This document shows, one piece after another, positions 10,281 to 18,594 of a stretch of DNA of 64,000 bases. The notes beneath the pieces are model-generated. The model made no database searches. It was given only the letters and a program-made list of their open reading frames with translations, and was not told the DNA's origin. Source of the stretch: Campylobacter ureolyticus (GTDB lineage Bacteria > Campylobacterota > Campylobacteria > Campylobacterales > Campylobacteraceae). Every line of letters starts with the position of its first letter. The stretch's first letter is position 1. Both the position numbers and the translations under genes were made by a program. Where the stretch lies: positions 558,001 to 622,000 of the forward strand of contig NZ_CP053832.1 in NCBI RefSeq assembly GCF_013372225.1, read 5' to 3'.

Positions 10281-10898
10281 CTAAAACCCTTCATTTAAAA
10301 TTTCATAAAGTTTATCAACTTCTTCATCATTCAAATTTATTGTTGAGATGTTTTTGTAATATTCATAAATTTTATTTTTTATAAAACCGTTCTTGCCAAT
10401 ACACTTTTCGTGAGCTGGTAAAAAAGCTCTTGCTAATGCTATTTTTTCGCTTTCTATTTTTTTATCACAAAAAAAACAAATTTCTTCATCATGAAGTCTT
10501 CCTTCAAATTTTAAAATTTGAATATAGCTTTCTAAAAAAACTCTTTTTGGATTTTGTTTTCCAATCTTTATAGCTGATTGATCTAAAATTTCAAAGTAGA
10601 ATTTATTAACCTCTTCAAGGTCTTTTAGGTGATTGTAAAAAAGCCTAATAAACCCTTGCCAATATAAAAGCCTATCTCTGTCTAAAAGCCAACTATATCC
10701 AAGGTGCATCGTATTTTTTAAAGTTGGTAAAAAATTAATTGAATTTTCTAGTTCAAAATCAAGCTTATATCCTAGTGTAATTTTAGAATGTCTTGCACCA
10801 TAAAATCTATAGCAGCAAACTAATAACTCATCTGTTAAAATGTAAACTATACAGTCTTCATCTTTTACTTTTTGAACTCTTAAAATATATCCTTGCAT
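10281..10898 (-). CDS. recO: Recombination mediator RecO
   Basis: Recombination protein that helps load RecA at single-strand gaps. The 205-residue protein begins MQGYILRVQKVKDEDCIVYILTDE, the OB-fold start expected for RecO, and continues as a helical domain. A single CFFC pair at about residues 140-143 suggests a reduced zinc site. The upstream gene on this strand is absent; accD is divergent. The only good -10 box ends six bases before the ATG, so the message may be leaderless. Confidence 0.8.
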   Translation of the reverse strand: MQGYILRVQKVKDEDCIVYILTDELLVCCYRFYGARHSKITLGYKLDFELENSINFLPTLKNTMHLGYSWLLDRDRLLYWQGFIRLFYNHLKDLEEVNKFYFEILDQSAIKIGKQNPKRVFLESYIQILKFEGRLHDEEICFFCDKKIESEKIALARAFLPAHEKCIGKNGFIKNKIYEYYKNISTINLNDEEVDKLYEILNEGF

Positions 10899-10904
10899 GA
10901 GTGT

Positions 10905-10910
10905 ATTCTA
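10905..10910 (-). promoter_or_regulatory. Predicted -10 box of recO, giving a leaderless transcript
   Basis: On the reverse strand TAGAAT lies six bases upstream of the recO ATG, and no Shine-Dalgarno sequence is present. A start point at the usual 6-7 bases from the -10 box would fall on or next to the start codon. Confidence 0.45.
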
Positions 10911-10973
10911 GTAAAATTTAAATTTATTTTTGTTAAAATTAAGCTATAAAAGAAAAGATAAGGTTAGTTTTGT

Positions 10974-10979
10974 TATAAT
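10974..10979 (+). promoter_or_regulatory. Predicted sigma-70 -10 box of accD
   Basis: A perfect TATAAT lies 27 bases upstream of the accD start in the recO-accD divergent region, preceded by a T-rich tract. It probably drives accD-rlmH-dksA-like and downstream genes. Confidence 0.6.
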
Positions 10980-11006
10980 GTTGATTATTTTTATGAAGGT
11001 GGTAGA

Positions 11007-11933
11007 ATGAATTTTGGTGATATATTTTCAAAAATAAGAAGAAAACAAGCAGATCCAAGTGAAGCTCCTACACATTGGATTAAGTGTCCAAACTGTCATT
11101 CTTTGATGTATTACAAAGAGGTTGAAGCATCATTTAATGTCTGTCCAAAATGTGCTCATCATATGCGATTATCAGCAAGAGAAAGAATTTCTATTTTAGA
11201 AGATGAGGGAACTTTTGTAGAATTTGATAAAAATTTAGAACCAGTTGATCCATTAAAATTTGTAGATAAAAAATCTTATAAAAAAAGAATAAGTGAGGGA
11301 GAAAGCAAAACCGGAAGACAAAGCTCAGTCATTAGTGGTGAGATTGAAATTTATGGTATTGCCGCTCAAATAGTTGTATTTGATTTTGCATTTATGGGTG
11401 GATCTTTGGGGTCTGTTGAAGGTGAAAAGATAGTAAGAGCAGTTAAAAGATGCATTGCTAAAACACAACCTCTTATAATAATAAGCGCAAGTGGCGGAGC
11501 AAGAATGCAAGAAAGTACTTATTCTTTAATGCAGATGAGTAAAACATCAGCTGCGATTAAAAAACTTGGAGAGTACAAACTTCCTTATATTTCTATTTTA
11601 ACAGATCCAACAATGGGTGGAGTAAGTGCTTCTTTTGCTTGGCTTGGAGATATTATTATAGCTGAACCAGGTGCTTTAATAGGCTTTGCAGGACAAAGAG
11701 TTATTAAACAAACCATTGGTGCTGATTTGCCAGAAGGTTTTCAAAGATCTGAGTTTTTATTAGAACATGGTTTAATTGATGCAATTGTTCCAAGAGGTGA
11801 GCATAAAAAATATCTAAGTGATATTTTAGAACTTTTAGGTGCTCATAGAAAAGAAAATGTTAAAATGGATACTATAGAGCTGAAAATAGAAGATAAAGAG
11901 ATAGAAGAAAACAAAGAAGAGATAAAAGAGTAA
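11007..11933 (+). CDS. accD: Acetyl-CoA carboxylase, carboxyltransferase subunit beta
   Basis: Beta half of the carboxyltransferase that makes malonyl-CoA. The 308-residue protein has the N-terminal C4 zinc ribbon (Cys27, Cys30, Cys46, Cys49) and then the crotonase-like core with IISASGGARMQE and DPTMGGVSASFAWLGDIIIA. The last 20 residues are a Lys/Glu-rich tail. A strong GAAGGTGG precedes the ATG. rlmH starts 3 bp after the stop. Confidence 0.97.
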   Translation: MNFGDIFSKIRRKQADPSEAPTHWIKCPNCHSLMYYKEVEASFNVCPKCAHHMRLSARERISILEDEGTFVEFDKNLEPVDPLKFVDKKSYKKRISEGESKTGRQSSVISGEIEIYGIAAQIVVFDFAFMGGSLGSVEGEKIVRAVKRCIAKTQPLIIISASGGARMQESTYSLMQMSKTSAAIKKLGEYKLPYISILTDPTMGGVSASFAWLGDIIIAEPGALIGFAGQRVIKQTIGADLPEGFQRSEFLLEHGLIDAIVPRGEHKKYLSDILELLGAHRKENVKMDTIELKIEDKEIEENKEEIKE

Positions 11934-11936
11934 AAA

Positions 11937-12389
11937 TTGGAAATTTTAGTTTATTCAATCTCAAAAGAAAAAATTGAGTTTTATTCTGAGATTAATGAAT
12001 ATATTAAGATGTCTAAAAAATATGCCAACATCAAGGATAAAGTTCTTTTTAATAATCAAATAGCAAAAGCTCAATCAAGCTCAAAAGATATGGCTTTAAA
12101 AGCTTATGATGAGACTTATGAGCCTTTAATAGAAGGCTTTTGCGTTGGACTTGATGAAGGCGGAAAAATGCTTGATAGTGTTGAGTTTAGTAAACTTTTT
12201 TTAGCCAAAAATAAAGTTTCGTTTTTTATAGGTGGGGCTTATGGTTTAAGCAATAATTTTAAATCCAAAATGGATAAAATCATAAGTCTTAGCAAAATGA
12301 CATTTGCACATAAGATAGCAAAACTTGTTTTATATGAACAAATTTTTAGGGGACTTTGCATAAATGCAAACCACCCATATCATAAATAA
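11937..12389 (+). CDS. rlmH: 23S rRNA pseudouridine-1915 N3-methyltransferase
   Basis: SPOUT-family methyltransferase acting on 70S ribosomes. The 150-residue protein starts MEILVYSI (TTG start), and has [28 protein letters not shown] (the SAM-binding knot) and the C-terminal [19 protein letters not shown], all characteristic of RlmH. It is 3 bp after accD, as I recall for the C. jejuni accD-Cj0126c pair. Confidence 0.95.
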   Translation: MEILVYSISKEKIEFYSEINEYIKMSKKYANIKDKVLFNNQIAKAQSSSKDMALKAYDETYEPLIEGFCVGLDEGGKMLDSVEFSKLFLAKNKVSFFIGGAYGLSNNFKSKMDKIISLSKMTFAHKIAKLVLYEQIFRGLCINANHPYHK

Positions 12390-12398
12390 AGAGGTAAT

Positions 12399-12752
12399 AT
12401 GAAAAAAACCGAGTTAGAGCATTTCAAAAATATTCTTGAACAAAGAAAACAAGAGATTATTGATAATATTAATGATTCTACAAAACAAATTGATGAGTTA
12501 AGACAAAATGGCGCTGTAGATGAGTTTGATGTGGCGAGTATAAGCACAGATTCTGATTTGGAATATTCAATAAGCAGCAAACAAAAAATAGAGTTAAATG
12601 CAATAAATGAATCTTTAAGAAAAATAGCAAATGGAACTTATGGAATATGCGAAATGTGTGATGAAAACATATCCATTGCGAGACTTAAGGCAAAACCTAA
12701 TGTAAAACTTTGCATAACTTGTCAAGAAATTTCAGAAAAAAACAACAATTAG
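12399..12752 (+). CDS. Short DksA/TraR-like zinc-finger protein
   Basis: Probable RNA polymerase secondary-channel regulator of the DksA/TraR class. The 117-residue protein is shorter than E. coli DksA (151). It has an N-terminal coiled coil (about residues 1-75), a tip with acidic residues in AVDEFDVAS (about 43-51) like the DksA Asp pair, and a C4 zinc finger CEMC ... CITC at about 84-110. C. jejuni carries a DksA-like protein at the equivalent place. A GAGGTAA ribosome site precedes the ATG. Confidence 0.87.
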   Translation: MKKTELEHFKNILEQRKQEIIDNINDSTKQIDELRQNGAVDEFDVASISTDSDLEYSISSKQKIELNAINESLRKIANGTYGICEMCDENISIARLKAKPNVKLCITCQEISEKNNN

Positions 12753-12768
12753 CAAAAGGAGGTTTTTT

Positions 12769-13764
12769 ATGAGATTAAAGCATTTTATAGTATATTCGCT
12801 GATTTATATAGGTTTAGTTGGCATTTTTGCTTTTGTACAAAATGCATCTAGTTACAAAGTTTCTTTGTTAGGTGTCGGGCTTGAACTTCCTGTAGCATTG
12901 TGGTTTGTTTTGCCAATTATCATATTTGCAATTTTGGCTATTTTCCATGTTGCTTGGAGTGGAATTGCAAATTTTAGACAAAAACAAGCTATAAAAAGTG
13001 ACGAAGATATTTATGAAAATTATGCAAAAGAGATACTTTTAGGCATTGAAAGTGATAAAAAATTTAAGACTGATACTTTCAAAACATCAAATGAAATAAC
13101 TAAATTTTTATCTCCTTGGCATACACATTCAGTAAATATAGAAAATGAAGATATTTCAGAAATCATCAATGTTCTTGAGAAACTAAAAAACGGAGAAGTT
13201 GTTGAACTTAAAAAGTATAAATTAAATAATGACAATCCTTTAGTTATTCAAAATGAGTTTAATAAGCTTCAAGAAAATAGCTCTTATGCAAGTGAAATTT
13301 TAAAAAATAAAAAAGCTCTTGATGATGAACTTAGTAAAAAAGCCTATGAAGTCGCTCTTAAAACATTCAGTTATTTTGATATTAAAAAATTTCCTTGTGA
13401 AATTTCAAAAGATGATGCTTTTCTTCTTTTTGAAAGATATGCAAAAGAAGAAAATTTTGAAATGACAAAAGATGATCTTTTGAATCTTTTGATTATATGT
13501 GATTTGGACAAATACGGTTATGTAAATGTTGCTAAATCTTTGAATAAAAAAATAGAACCAGATGTTTTAATAGCCTTATTTAATAAACTTAATTCTGAAA
13601 AAGAAAGTGCATCTTATGCATATTTATATCTTTTATATGAGTTTGGAATGATGGAAGAGTTAAAAGATATTTTAAATTACAGCGATGAATATCCGGAGTT
13701 TGAAATTTTAATGGATTTAAGAGATCAGGGTAAAAACATCTCTGCAAATTACTTTTTTAGATAA
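12769..13764 (+). CDS. Membrane protein of unknown function with LapA-like N-terminus
   Basis: The 331-residue protein has two N-terminal transmembrane helices (about residues 5-25 and 42-67) with a short NASSYKVSLLGVG hairpin between them, an arrangement like the small LapA/YciS family. The rest (about 75-331) is a soluble, highly charged cytoplasmic domain without a motif I recognise. An unusually strong AAGGAGG lies before the ATG. Its place between the dksA-like gene and dus resembles C. jejuni Cj0124c. Function unknown. Confidence 0.85.
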   Translation: MRLKHFIVYSLIYIGLVGIFAFVQNASSYKVSLLGVGLELPVALWFVLPIIIFAILAIFHVAWSGIANFRQKQAIKSDEDIYENYAKEILLGIESDKKFKTDTFKTSNEITKFLSPWHTHSVNIENEDISEIINVLEKLKNGEVVELKKYKLNNDNPLVIQNEFNKLQENSSYASEILKNKKALDDELSKKAYEVALKTFSYFDIKKFPCEISKDDAFLLFERYAKEENFEMTKDDLLNLLIICDLDKYGYVNVAKSLNKKIEPDVLIALFNKLNSEKESASYAYLYLLYEFGMMEELKDILNYSDEYPEFEILMDLRDQGKNISANYFFR

Positions 13765-13767
13765 TAA

Positions 13768-14685
13768 ATGATTGATTTTTCTAAAAAGCCACTTTTTTTA
13801 GCTCCTTTAGCTGGATTTTCAGACATTGCTTTGAGGGGTGTTGTAAAGCGTTTTGGTTGTGATGTTACAACCAGTGAGATGATAAGTTCAAACGCACTTG
13901 CTCATAATGATAAAAAAACTATTAAAATGCTTGAAAAAAATGAAGAAGAAGTTCCTTATATTGTTCAAATAGCAGGAAATAATACTGACATTATAAAAGA
14001 GGCTGTTTTAGTTTTAAATAAATTTGATTTTATCGATGGTATAGACTTGAATTGTGGCTGCCCTGCTACAAAGATTGTCAAGAACGGTTCCGGATCTGCG
14101 CTTTTAAAAGATATAAACCTATTAAAAGAAATTCTTTTAACCATAAAAGAATATTCCAATAAAAAATATTTAAGTATTAAAATCAGACTTGGTTTCGATG
14201 AGAAAATTCCTGAAATTCTAGTTAACGAAATAGAAAAATGTGGTGTTGATTATATTGCTATTCATGGCAGAACAAAAGTTGGAGGATATAGCTCAAAAAT
14301 TGATTATGAGGCTATCTTAAGAGCTAAAAATACAACTTTTATTCCAATTATTGCAAATGGAGATATAAGTTATAAAAATGCAAAAGAAGTTTTAAATTAT
14401 ACAAAAGCTGATGGACTTATGATAGGTAGAGCTAGTATTGGAAACCCATGGATTTTTTACGAAATAAAACATAATGAAAAAGTTAGCGATAAGATAAAAA
14501 AAGAGATTATTTTATGTCATTTTGATGAGATGATAAAACACTATAAAAATCAAGGAATTGTTATTTTTAGAAAGCATCTTCATCAGTATTCAAAAGGATA
14601 CGATGGAGCTAGTGAATTTAGAAATGAGATTAATCATATAAATGATGAAAATTTAATGAGAGAAAAAATCGAACAGTTTTTTTAA
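13768..14685 (+). CDS. dus: tRNA-dihydrouridine synthase
   Basis: FMN-dependent reductase of uridine in tRNA. The 305-residue protein has LAPLAGFSDIALR at residues 10-22, the catalytic Cys in DLNCGCPATKIVKNGSGSAL (about 93-112), SIKIRLGF, YIAIHGRTKVGGYS and the phosphate-binding ANGDI plus DGLMIGRASIGNPW. These are DusB-type features, though the family member is not certain. It starts 3 bp after the preceding stop. Confidence 0.95.
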   Translation: MIDFSKKPLFLAPLAGFSDIALRGVVKRFGCDVTTSEMISSNALAHNDKKTIKMLEKNEEEVPYIVQIAGNNTDIIKEAVLVLNKFDFIDGIDLNCGCPATKIVKNGSGSALLKDINLLKEILLTIKEYSNKKYLSIKIRLGFDEKIPEILVNEIEKCGVDYIAIHGRTKVGGYSSKIDYEAILRAKNTTFIPIIANGDISYKNAKEVLNYTKADGLMIGRASIGNPWIFYEIKHNEKVSDKIKKEIILCHFDEMIKHYKNQGIVIFRKHLHQYSKGYDGASEFRNEINHINDENLMREKIEQFF

Positions 14686-14789
14686 TAAACTAATTATTTT
14701 TTGATGTTTTTATTATCTTTTTTGGCTGTACGATGCCTAGATAATGTGTTAACTAGGATAATAAATACTTAATTTTTTTTAAGATAAAT

Positions 14790-15000
14790 ATGTGGTTTAT
14801 ACAAAAGAAGAGCTAAAAAAGCAGTTGATCTAAGCAAAAAACCATAATAGCTAAAAATAGTGAGATTTTAAGATATAGTCAAGATTTAAATCTTAAAAAT
14901 TATAGTGGCAGTTTTTAGTTTTGCTAATTTATGGTTATTAATTATATCTTTTTTATGGATCGGACTCCTGAAAGCAATAAATAAAGTATATAATATTTAG
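14790..15000 (+). pseudogene. Decayed gene for a small membrane protein
   Basis: Conceptual translation gives VYTKEELKK, then after a one-base shift AVDLSKKP, then after another shift IIAKNSEILRYSQDLNLKN followed by YSGSF, and after a further shift a hydrophobic helix with FSFANLWLLIISFLWIGLL and KAINKVYNI before TAG at 14998. The segments are contiguous and together look like one protein of about 70 residues, with a charged N-terminal domain and one C-terminal membrane helix. Short KEELK-type proteins with a terminal hydrophobic helix occur in Campylobacterota. At least three frameshifts make it a pseudogene. Confidence 0.65.
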
Positions 15001-15022
15001 ATTTCAGGAGAACTAAATAGTG

Positions 15023-15064
15023 AATTTGGTGTTAAGTTGTAAGCTAAGCCATTAATACCAAATT
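15023..15064. repeat. Strong 13-bp hairpin in the dus-uvrB gap
   Basis: Positions 15023-15035 pair with 15052-15064 (13 pairs, one G-T) around a 16-base loop. No long T-run follows directly. Just upstream, 14965-14973 and 15002-15010 form a second 9-bp inverted repeat that includes an AGGAG. The whole 430-bp gap from 14686 to 15113 holds the pseudogene plus these structures and no intact gene. Confidence 0.55.
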
Positions 15065-15113
15065 AGATACCAGAAGTAGTTTTTTATTATTTGTGATATT
15101 TGTTAAAGTTTTT

Positions 15114-17090
15114 TTAAATCTCTTTCATCTTTGCTATTTCATCTCTTAAACTTGCTGCTTTTTCAAACTCTAAATTTGATGCTGCTTCAAGCATCTGTTT
15201 TCTTAGCTCTTTTATGATTTTTGCTCTTTCACTTGCTGGCATTTTTTCTAAATTTTTACTTGCTCTTAAAATTTCAGCTTCATCTTCTATTTTTAAGCTA
15301 TCTTCTAAGTTTCTAGTTGCTGAATGTGGTGTTATACCATTTTTTTTGTTGTATTCATCTTGATATTTTCTTCTTTGTGTTGTAATATCAATGGCTTCTT
15401 TCATTGAATTTGTAATTTTTTTATAAAACATTACAACTTTCCCATTTACATTTCTTGCAGCTCTTCCCATTGTTTGAATTAGGCTTGTTCGAGATCTTAA
15501 AAATCCCTCTTTATCAGCATCCATTATGGCTATTAAACTAACTTCTGGCAAATCAAGTCCTTCTCTAAGTAAGTTTATGCCTATTAACATATCAAATTTT
15601 CCCTGTCTTAGACCTCTAATTAGCTCATTTCTTTGTATTGCATCAATGTCTGAATGCATATATTTTACTTTGATTCCAAGTTCAAGATAATATTTTGTTA
15701 ACTCTTCTGCCATTTTTTTTGTTAGAACAGTTACTAAAACACGTTCATTTTTAGCTATCACATCTTTAGCCATATCGTATAAGATTTCAACTTGGTTATC
15801 GCTATCTTTTAAAATTATTTCAGGATCCAAAAGTCCAGTAGGGCGAAGTATTTGGTAAAATACCTTACCTTTTGAAAGCTCTATTTCAAGATCATTTGGA
15901 GTAGCTGAAACAAATAGAAATTTCCCTTTTTTATTTATAAACTCTTCAAATTTAAGTGGTCTGTTATCAAGAGCTGATGGAAGTCTAAAACCATACTCAA
16001 CAAGAGTGTCTTTTCTGCTTTTATCTCCTGCATACATACCGCGAAATTGTGGCAAACTTACATGACTTTCATCTACAATTACTAAATAATCTTTGTTTTT
16101 TATCTCATAGTAATCAAACATAGAATATGGCGTTCCACCCGGCTTCATACCTGTAATATATCTAGAGTAGTTTTCAACACCTTTTGTTGAGCCAGTTGCT
16201 CTAAGCATTTCTAAGTCAAACTCAACTCTTTGTTTAAGACGCTGTGCTTCAACTAACTTTCCAGTATCTTTGAAAAATTTAAGTCTTTCATCTAGTTCTA
16301 TTTCTATTCCTTTTATAGCTTCTTTTAGCCTATTTTGACCAACAATAAACTGACTTGCTGGATATAAAATAAATTTATTTATAGTTTTAGTTCTTTTGTT
16401 TTCTAAAAAATCAAAATGATAAATTTCATCTATTTCATCACCAAAAAATTCAATTCTTACTGCTTCATCGTTAAAATAAGCTGGATAAATATCAATTACA
16501 TCACCATTTACTCTAAAATTTCCTCTATCAAAAAAGTTATCATTTCTTGTATAGCCCATTTCAACTAGTTTTATAAGCATATCTTTTTGTGAGATTTTAA
16601 AACCATTTTTTAAAAACATAACCATACCTTGATACTCAGCTGGATTACCTAAACCATAATTTGCTGAAACAGAGGCTACTGTTATAACATCATCAAAGCT
16701 TAATAAATTCGCAGTTGTACTAAGTCTAAGTCGCTCTAACTCATCATTTATAGAGCTGTCTTTTTCTATAAATAAATCTTGCCTTGGAATGTATGCTTCT
16801 GGCTGATAATAATCATAGTAACTTATAAAATATTCAACTTTGTTTTTTGAAAAAAAACCCTTAAATTCACTATATAATTGAGCTGCAAGACTTTTATTGT
16901 GCGTCATTATTAAAGTTGGAATATTTAAATTTTTAATAATATTTGCCATTGTGAATGTCTTACCACTTCCTGTAACGCCTAGTAATGTTTGATATTTATT
17001 TCCTTTTAAAATAGAATTTACAATGTCATCAATTGCTTTTTGCTGATCGTTGCTTGGACTAAATTTGCTAATTAATTCAAAATTTTTCAA
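15114..17090 (-). CDS. uvrB: Excinuclease ABC subunit B
   Basis: Damage-verifying helicase-like subunit of nucleotide excision repair. The 658-residue protein has Walker A GVTGSGKT near residue 40, the beta-hairpin region with [12 protein letters not shown] (about 92-103), helicase motifs VIVDESH and [16 protein letters not shown], the QTMGRAARN motif VI, and the C-terminal UVR domain (about 620-658) that binds UvrC. Length is normal. It faces the convergent dus across the 430-bp gap. Confidence 0.98.
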   Translation of the reverse strand: MKNFELISKFSPSNDQQKAIDDIVNSILKGNKYQTLLGVTGSGKTFTMANIIKNLNIPTLIMTHNKSLAAQLYSEFKGFFSKNKVEYFISYYDYYQPEAYIPRQDLFIEKDSSINDELERLRLSTTANLLSFDDVITVASVSANYGLGNPAEYQGMVMFLKNGFKISQKDMLIKLVEMGYTRNDNFFDRGNFRVNGDVIDIYPAYFNDEAVRIEFFGDEIDEIYHFDFLENKRTKTINKFILYPASQFIVGQNRLKEAIKGIEIELDERLKFFKDTGKLVEAQRLKQRVEFDLEMLRATGSTKGVENYSRYITGMKPGGTPYSMFDYYEIKNKDYLVIVDESHVSLPQFRGMYAGDKSRKDTLVEYGFRLPSALDNRPLKFEEFINKKGKFLFVSATPNDLEIELSKGKVFYQILRPTGLLDPEIILKDSDNQVEILYDMAKDVIAKNERVLVTVLTKKMAEELTKYYLELGIKVKYMHSDIDAIQRNELIRGLRQGKFDMLIGINLLREGLDLPEVSLIAIMDADKEGFLRSRTSLIQTMGRAARNVNGKVVMFYKKITNSMKEAIDITTQRRKYQDEYNKKNGITPHSATRNLEDSLKIEDEAEILRASKNLEKMPASERAKIIKELRKQMLEAASNLEFEKAASLRDEIAKMKEI

Positions 17091-17155
17091 AAAACTCCTT
17101 TATTATTAAGCACATTTTTGATACAATCGAGCATTATAACAAAAAAGGTATAACA

Positions 17156-17389
17156 ATGTTTGAAGAACAAAAAATAGTTCCTACTTTGGGTGATAAAATT
17201 AAGGAGTTAATTGAAAAATACAAAGAGGCTACTAGTGAAAACGAGAAACTGAGAAATGAGATAGTTGCCGTTAAAGCTCAAAATGAAGCACTTACTTCAA
17301 GACTTGGAAAACTTGAAGAGGATATGGTGGTTAAAAATTTAACCGAGGATGAACTTTTCAAAGAAATTGAAAATGTTTTAGATAAATGA
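17156..17389 (+). CDS. Small coiled-coil protein of unknown function
   Basis: The 77-residue product is almost wholly helical and heptad-like from about residue 12 to 60 (KIKELIEKYKEATSENEKL, NEALTSRLGKLEEDM). Such short coiled coils resemble ZapB-like division proteins, but I cannot assign one. Its start follows AAAAGG and its stop overlaps the next ATG by four bases. It is divergent from uvrB, as I recall for C. jejuni Cj0681, which supports a real gene. Confidence 0.8.
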   Translation: MFEEQKIVPTLGDKIKELIEKYKEATSENEKLRNEIVAVKAQNEALTSRLGKLEEDMVVKNLTEDELFKEIENVLDK

Positions 17390-17634
17390 AAACAATAGAA
17401 GTAAATTTAACTAGTAAATCAATCTCAAGATCATACAAGATTAAAGTTGATGATGAGTTTGCTTTAGTCTTATCAAAAGAATTCGACATGATGAGTGATG
17501 GCAATAATGATCTTGATGCAAAAGATTTATTAAGTGCTTTTGTAAAAAAAAGTTATGAAAAATATATGCAAACAAAAGAATTAAATAAAATACTTGAAGA
17601 ATTAAAAGGAAAAGAATATGAAAAAAGGTTTTAG
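17386..17634 (+). CDS. Conserved small protein of unknown function
   Basis: The 82-residue product is acidic in the middle and ends in a charged helix. No transmembrane segment or known motif is seen. It overlaps the preceding gene by four bases and the following pseudopilin-like gene by 17 bases, so the three are one tightly coupled operon. Function unknown; the linked pilin-like gene hints at a role in DNA uptake or secretion, which is inference only. Confidence 0.75.
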   Translation: MKTIEVNLTSKSISRSYKIKVDDEFALVLSKEFDMMSDGNNDLDAKDLLSAFVKKSYEKYMQTKELNKILEELKGKEYEKRF

Positions 17635-18058
17635 TATAGCACAAATGGTTTTTTTAATAGTTGCAGCAATTGTTATTTTTAAAGTAGTTATCCCAAAATT
17701 TATGAATAAAACTGGTGGTGGAATTGCTATGTATCAAGCTGCAAGTGAGTTAAAAACAGGAATTGATGATATAAGAAGTTATTACTTTAGAAATGGAAAA
17801 TTTACAAATATTGGCATTATGACAATATCTGCTGGGTTCGAAGATAAAGACACTTTATTTGATTTTGATAAGCCTGTAAGATATGGTGTAAATGAAAAAG
17901 GTGTTATGAATTACTGTGTAGAAGTAGTTGCAAAACAAGAAAATGGCGGTGAGTATATTTATGTAAATAATACTTCAAATAATAGTGAAGCTTGCAAAGA
18001 GTTTAGAAACCATTCAATTGTGCAAGACTTAAGAAAGGTAAATTTAGCATTTAACTAA
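17618..18058 (+). CDS. Pseudopilin-like protein with atypical N-terminus
   Basis: The 146-residue protein starts MKKGFSIAQMVFLIVAAIVIF, a type IV prepilin-like leader: short basic leader, Gly before Phe at the likely peptidase site, then a hydrophobic helix. The usual Glu at position +5 is Gln. The rest looks like a small periplasmic pilin globular domain with two Cys near the C-terminus (NYCVEVV ... NSEACKEF) that could form the D-loop disulfide. In C. jejuni the gene after uvrB-Cj0681-Cj0682 is similar. A role in natural transformation or a type II-like secretion system is plausible. Confidence 0.75.
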   Translation: MKKGFSIAQMVFLIVAAIVIFKVVIPKFMNKTGGGIAMYQAASELKTGIDDIRSYYFRNGKFTNIGIMTISAGFEDKDTLFDFDKPVRYGVNEKGVMNYCVEVVAKQENGGEYIYVNNTSNNSEACKEFRNHSIVQDLRKVNLAFN

Positions 18059-18089
18059 AATCTTAGGCTCAAAAACTGAGCCTAAGATT
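18059..18089. terminator. Bidirectional terminator between pseudopilin gene and pgpA
   Basis: A 12-bp perfect stem (18059-18070 with 18078-18089) and a 7-base loop is flanked by A- and T-rich sequence on both sides. It lies exactly between two convergent genes and can act in both directions. Confidence 0.85.
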
Positions 18090-18585
18090 AAAATATAAAT
18101 TTTTCAAAGCCAAATTTCATCATAGCTCCAATACTCATTAAAGTTAAAAGCCCTGCAAAAAATCCAGCCAACACATCATCTAAAACAACGCCATACCCAC
18201 CTTTTACTTCTCTGTCAATCTTACCAATTAAAGATGGTTTGTAGATATCAAAAAGTCTAAAATAAACAAATGACAAAAGCACAACTAAATAACTCATCCC
18301 GCCATTTTCTAAATTTATAGCAAGTCCCATACTTAAAGTTATCCAAATTCCTATGACTTCATCTATAACTATGCTTGAATTATCATGCTCTCCGCCATTT
18401 GCTTCATATACATTTACCTCTTTTATGGCAATTAAGCTTATTAAAATTGCAAGTAAAAAAAGAGTTGTAATTCCTAAAAAATAGGCTATTAAAACTCCTA
18501 AAATAAGACCAAAAAAACTCCCCCAAGTTCCAGGGGCAGGTCTTAAAAGTCCACTATAAAAAAATGTTAAAAAAAGTTTATTCAT
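18088..18585 (-). CDS. pgpA: Phosphatidylglycerophosphatase A
   Basis: Removes phosphate from phosphatidylglycerophosphate to give phosphatidylglycerol in the inner membrane. The 165-residue protein has RPAPGTWGSFFGL near residue 16, IVIDEVIGIW around 71-80 and GYGVVLDDVLAGFFAGL near the C-terminus, with four hydrophobic segments; this is the PgpA pattern. It follows the ATP-sulfurylase-like gene by 9 bp on the same strand, as I recall for C. jejuni Cj1609-pgpA. Confidence 0.93.
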   Translation of the reverse strand: MNKLFLTFFYSGLLRPAPGTWGSFFGLILGVLIAYFLGITTLFLLAILISLIAIKEVNVYEANGGEHDNSSIVIDEVIGIWITLSMGLAINLENGGMSYLVVLLSFVYFRLFDIYKPSLIGKIDREVKGGYGVVLDDVLAGFFAGLLTLMSIGAMMKFGFEKFIF

Positions 18586-18594
18586 AAATTTCCT

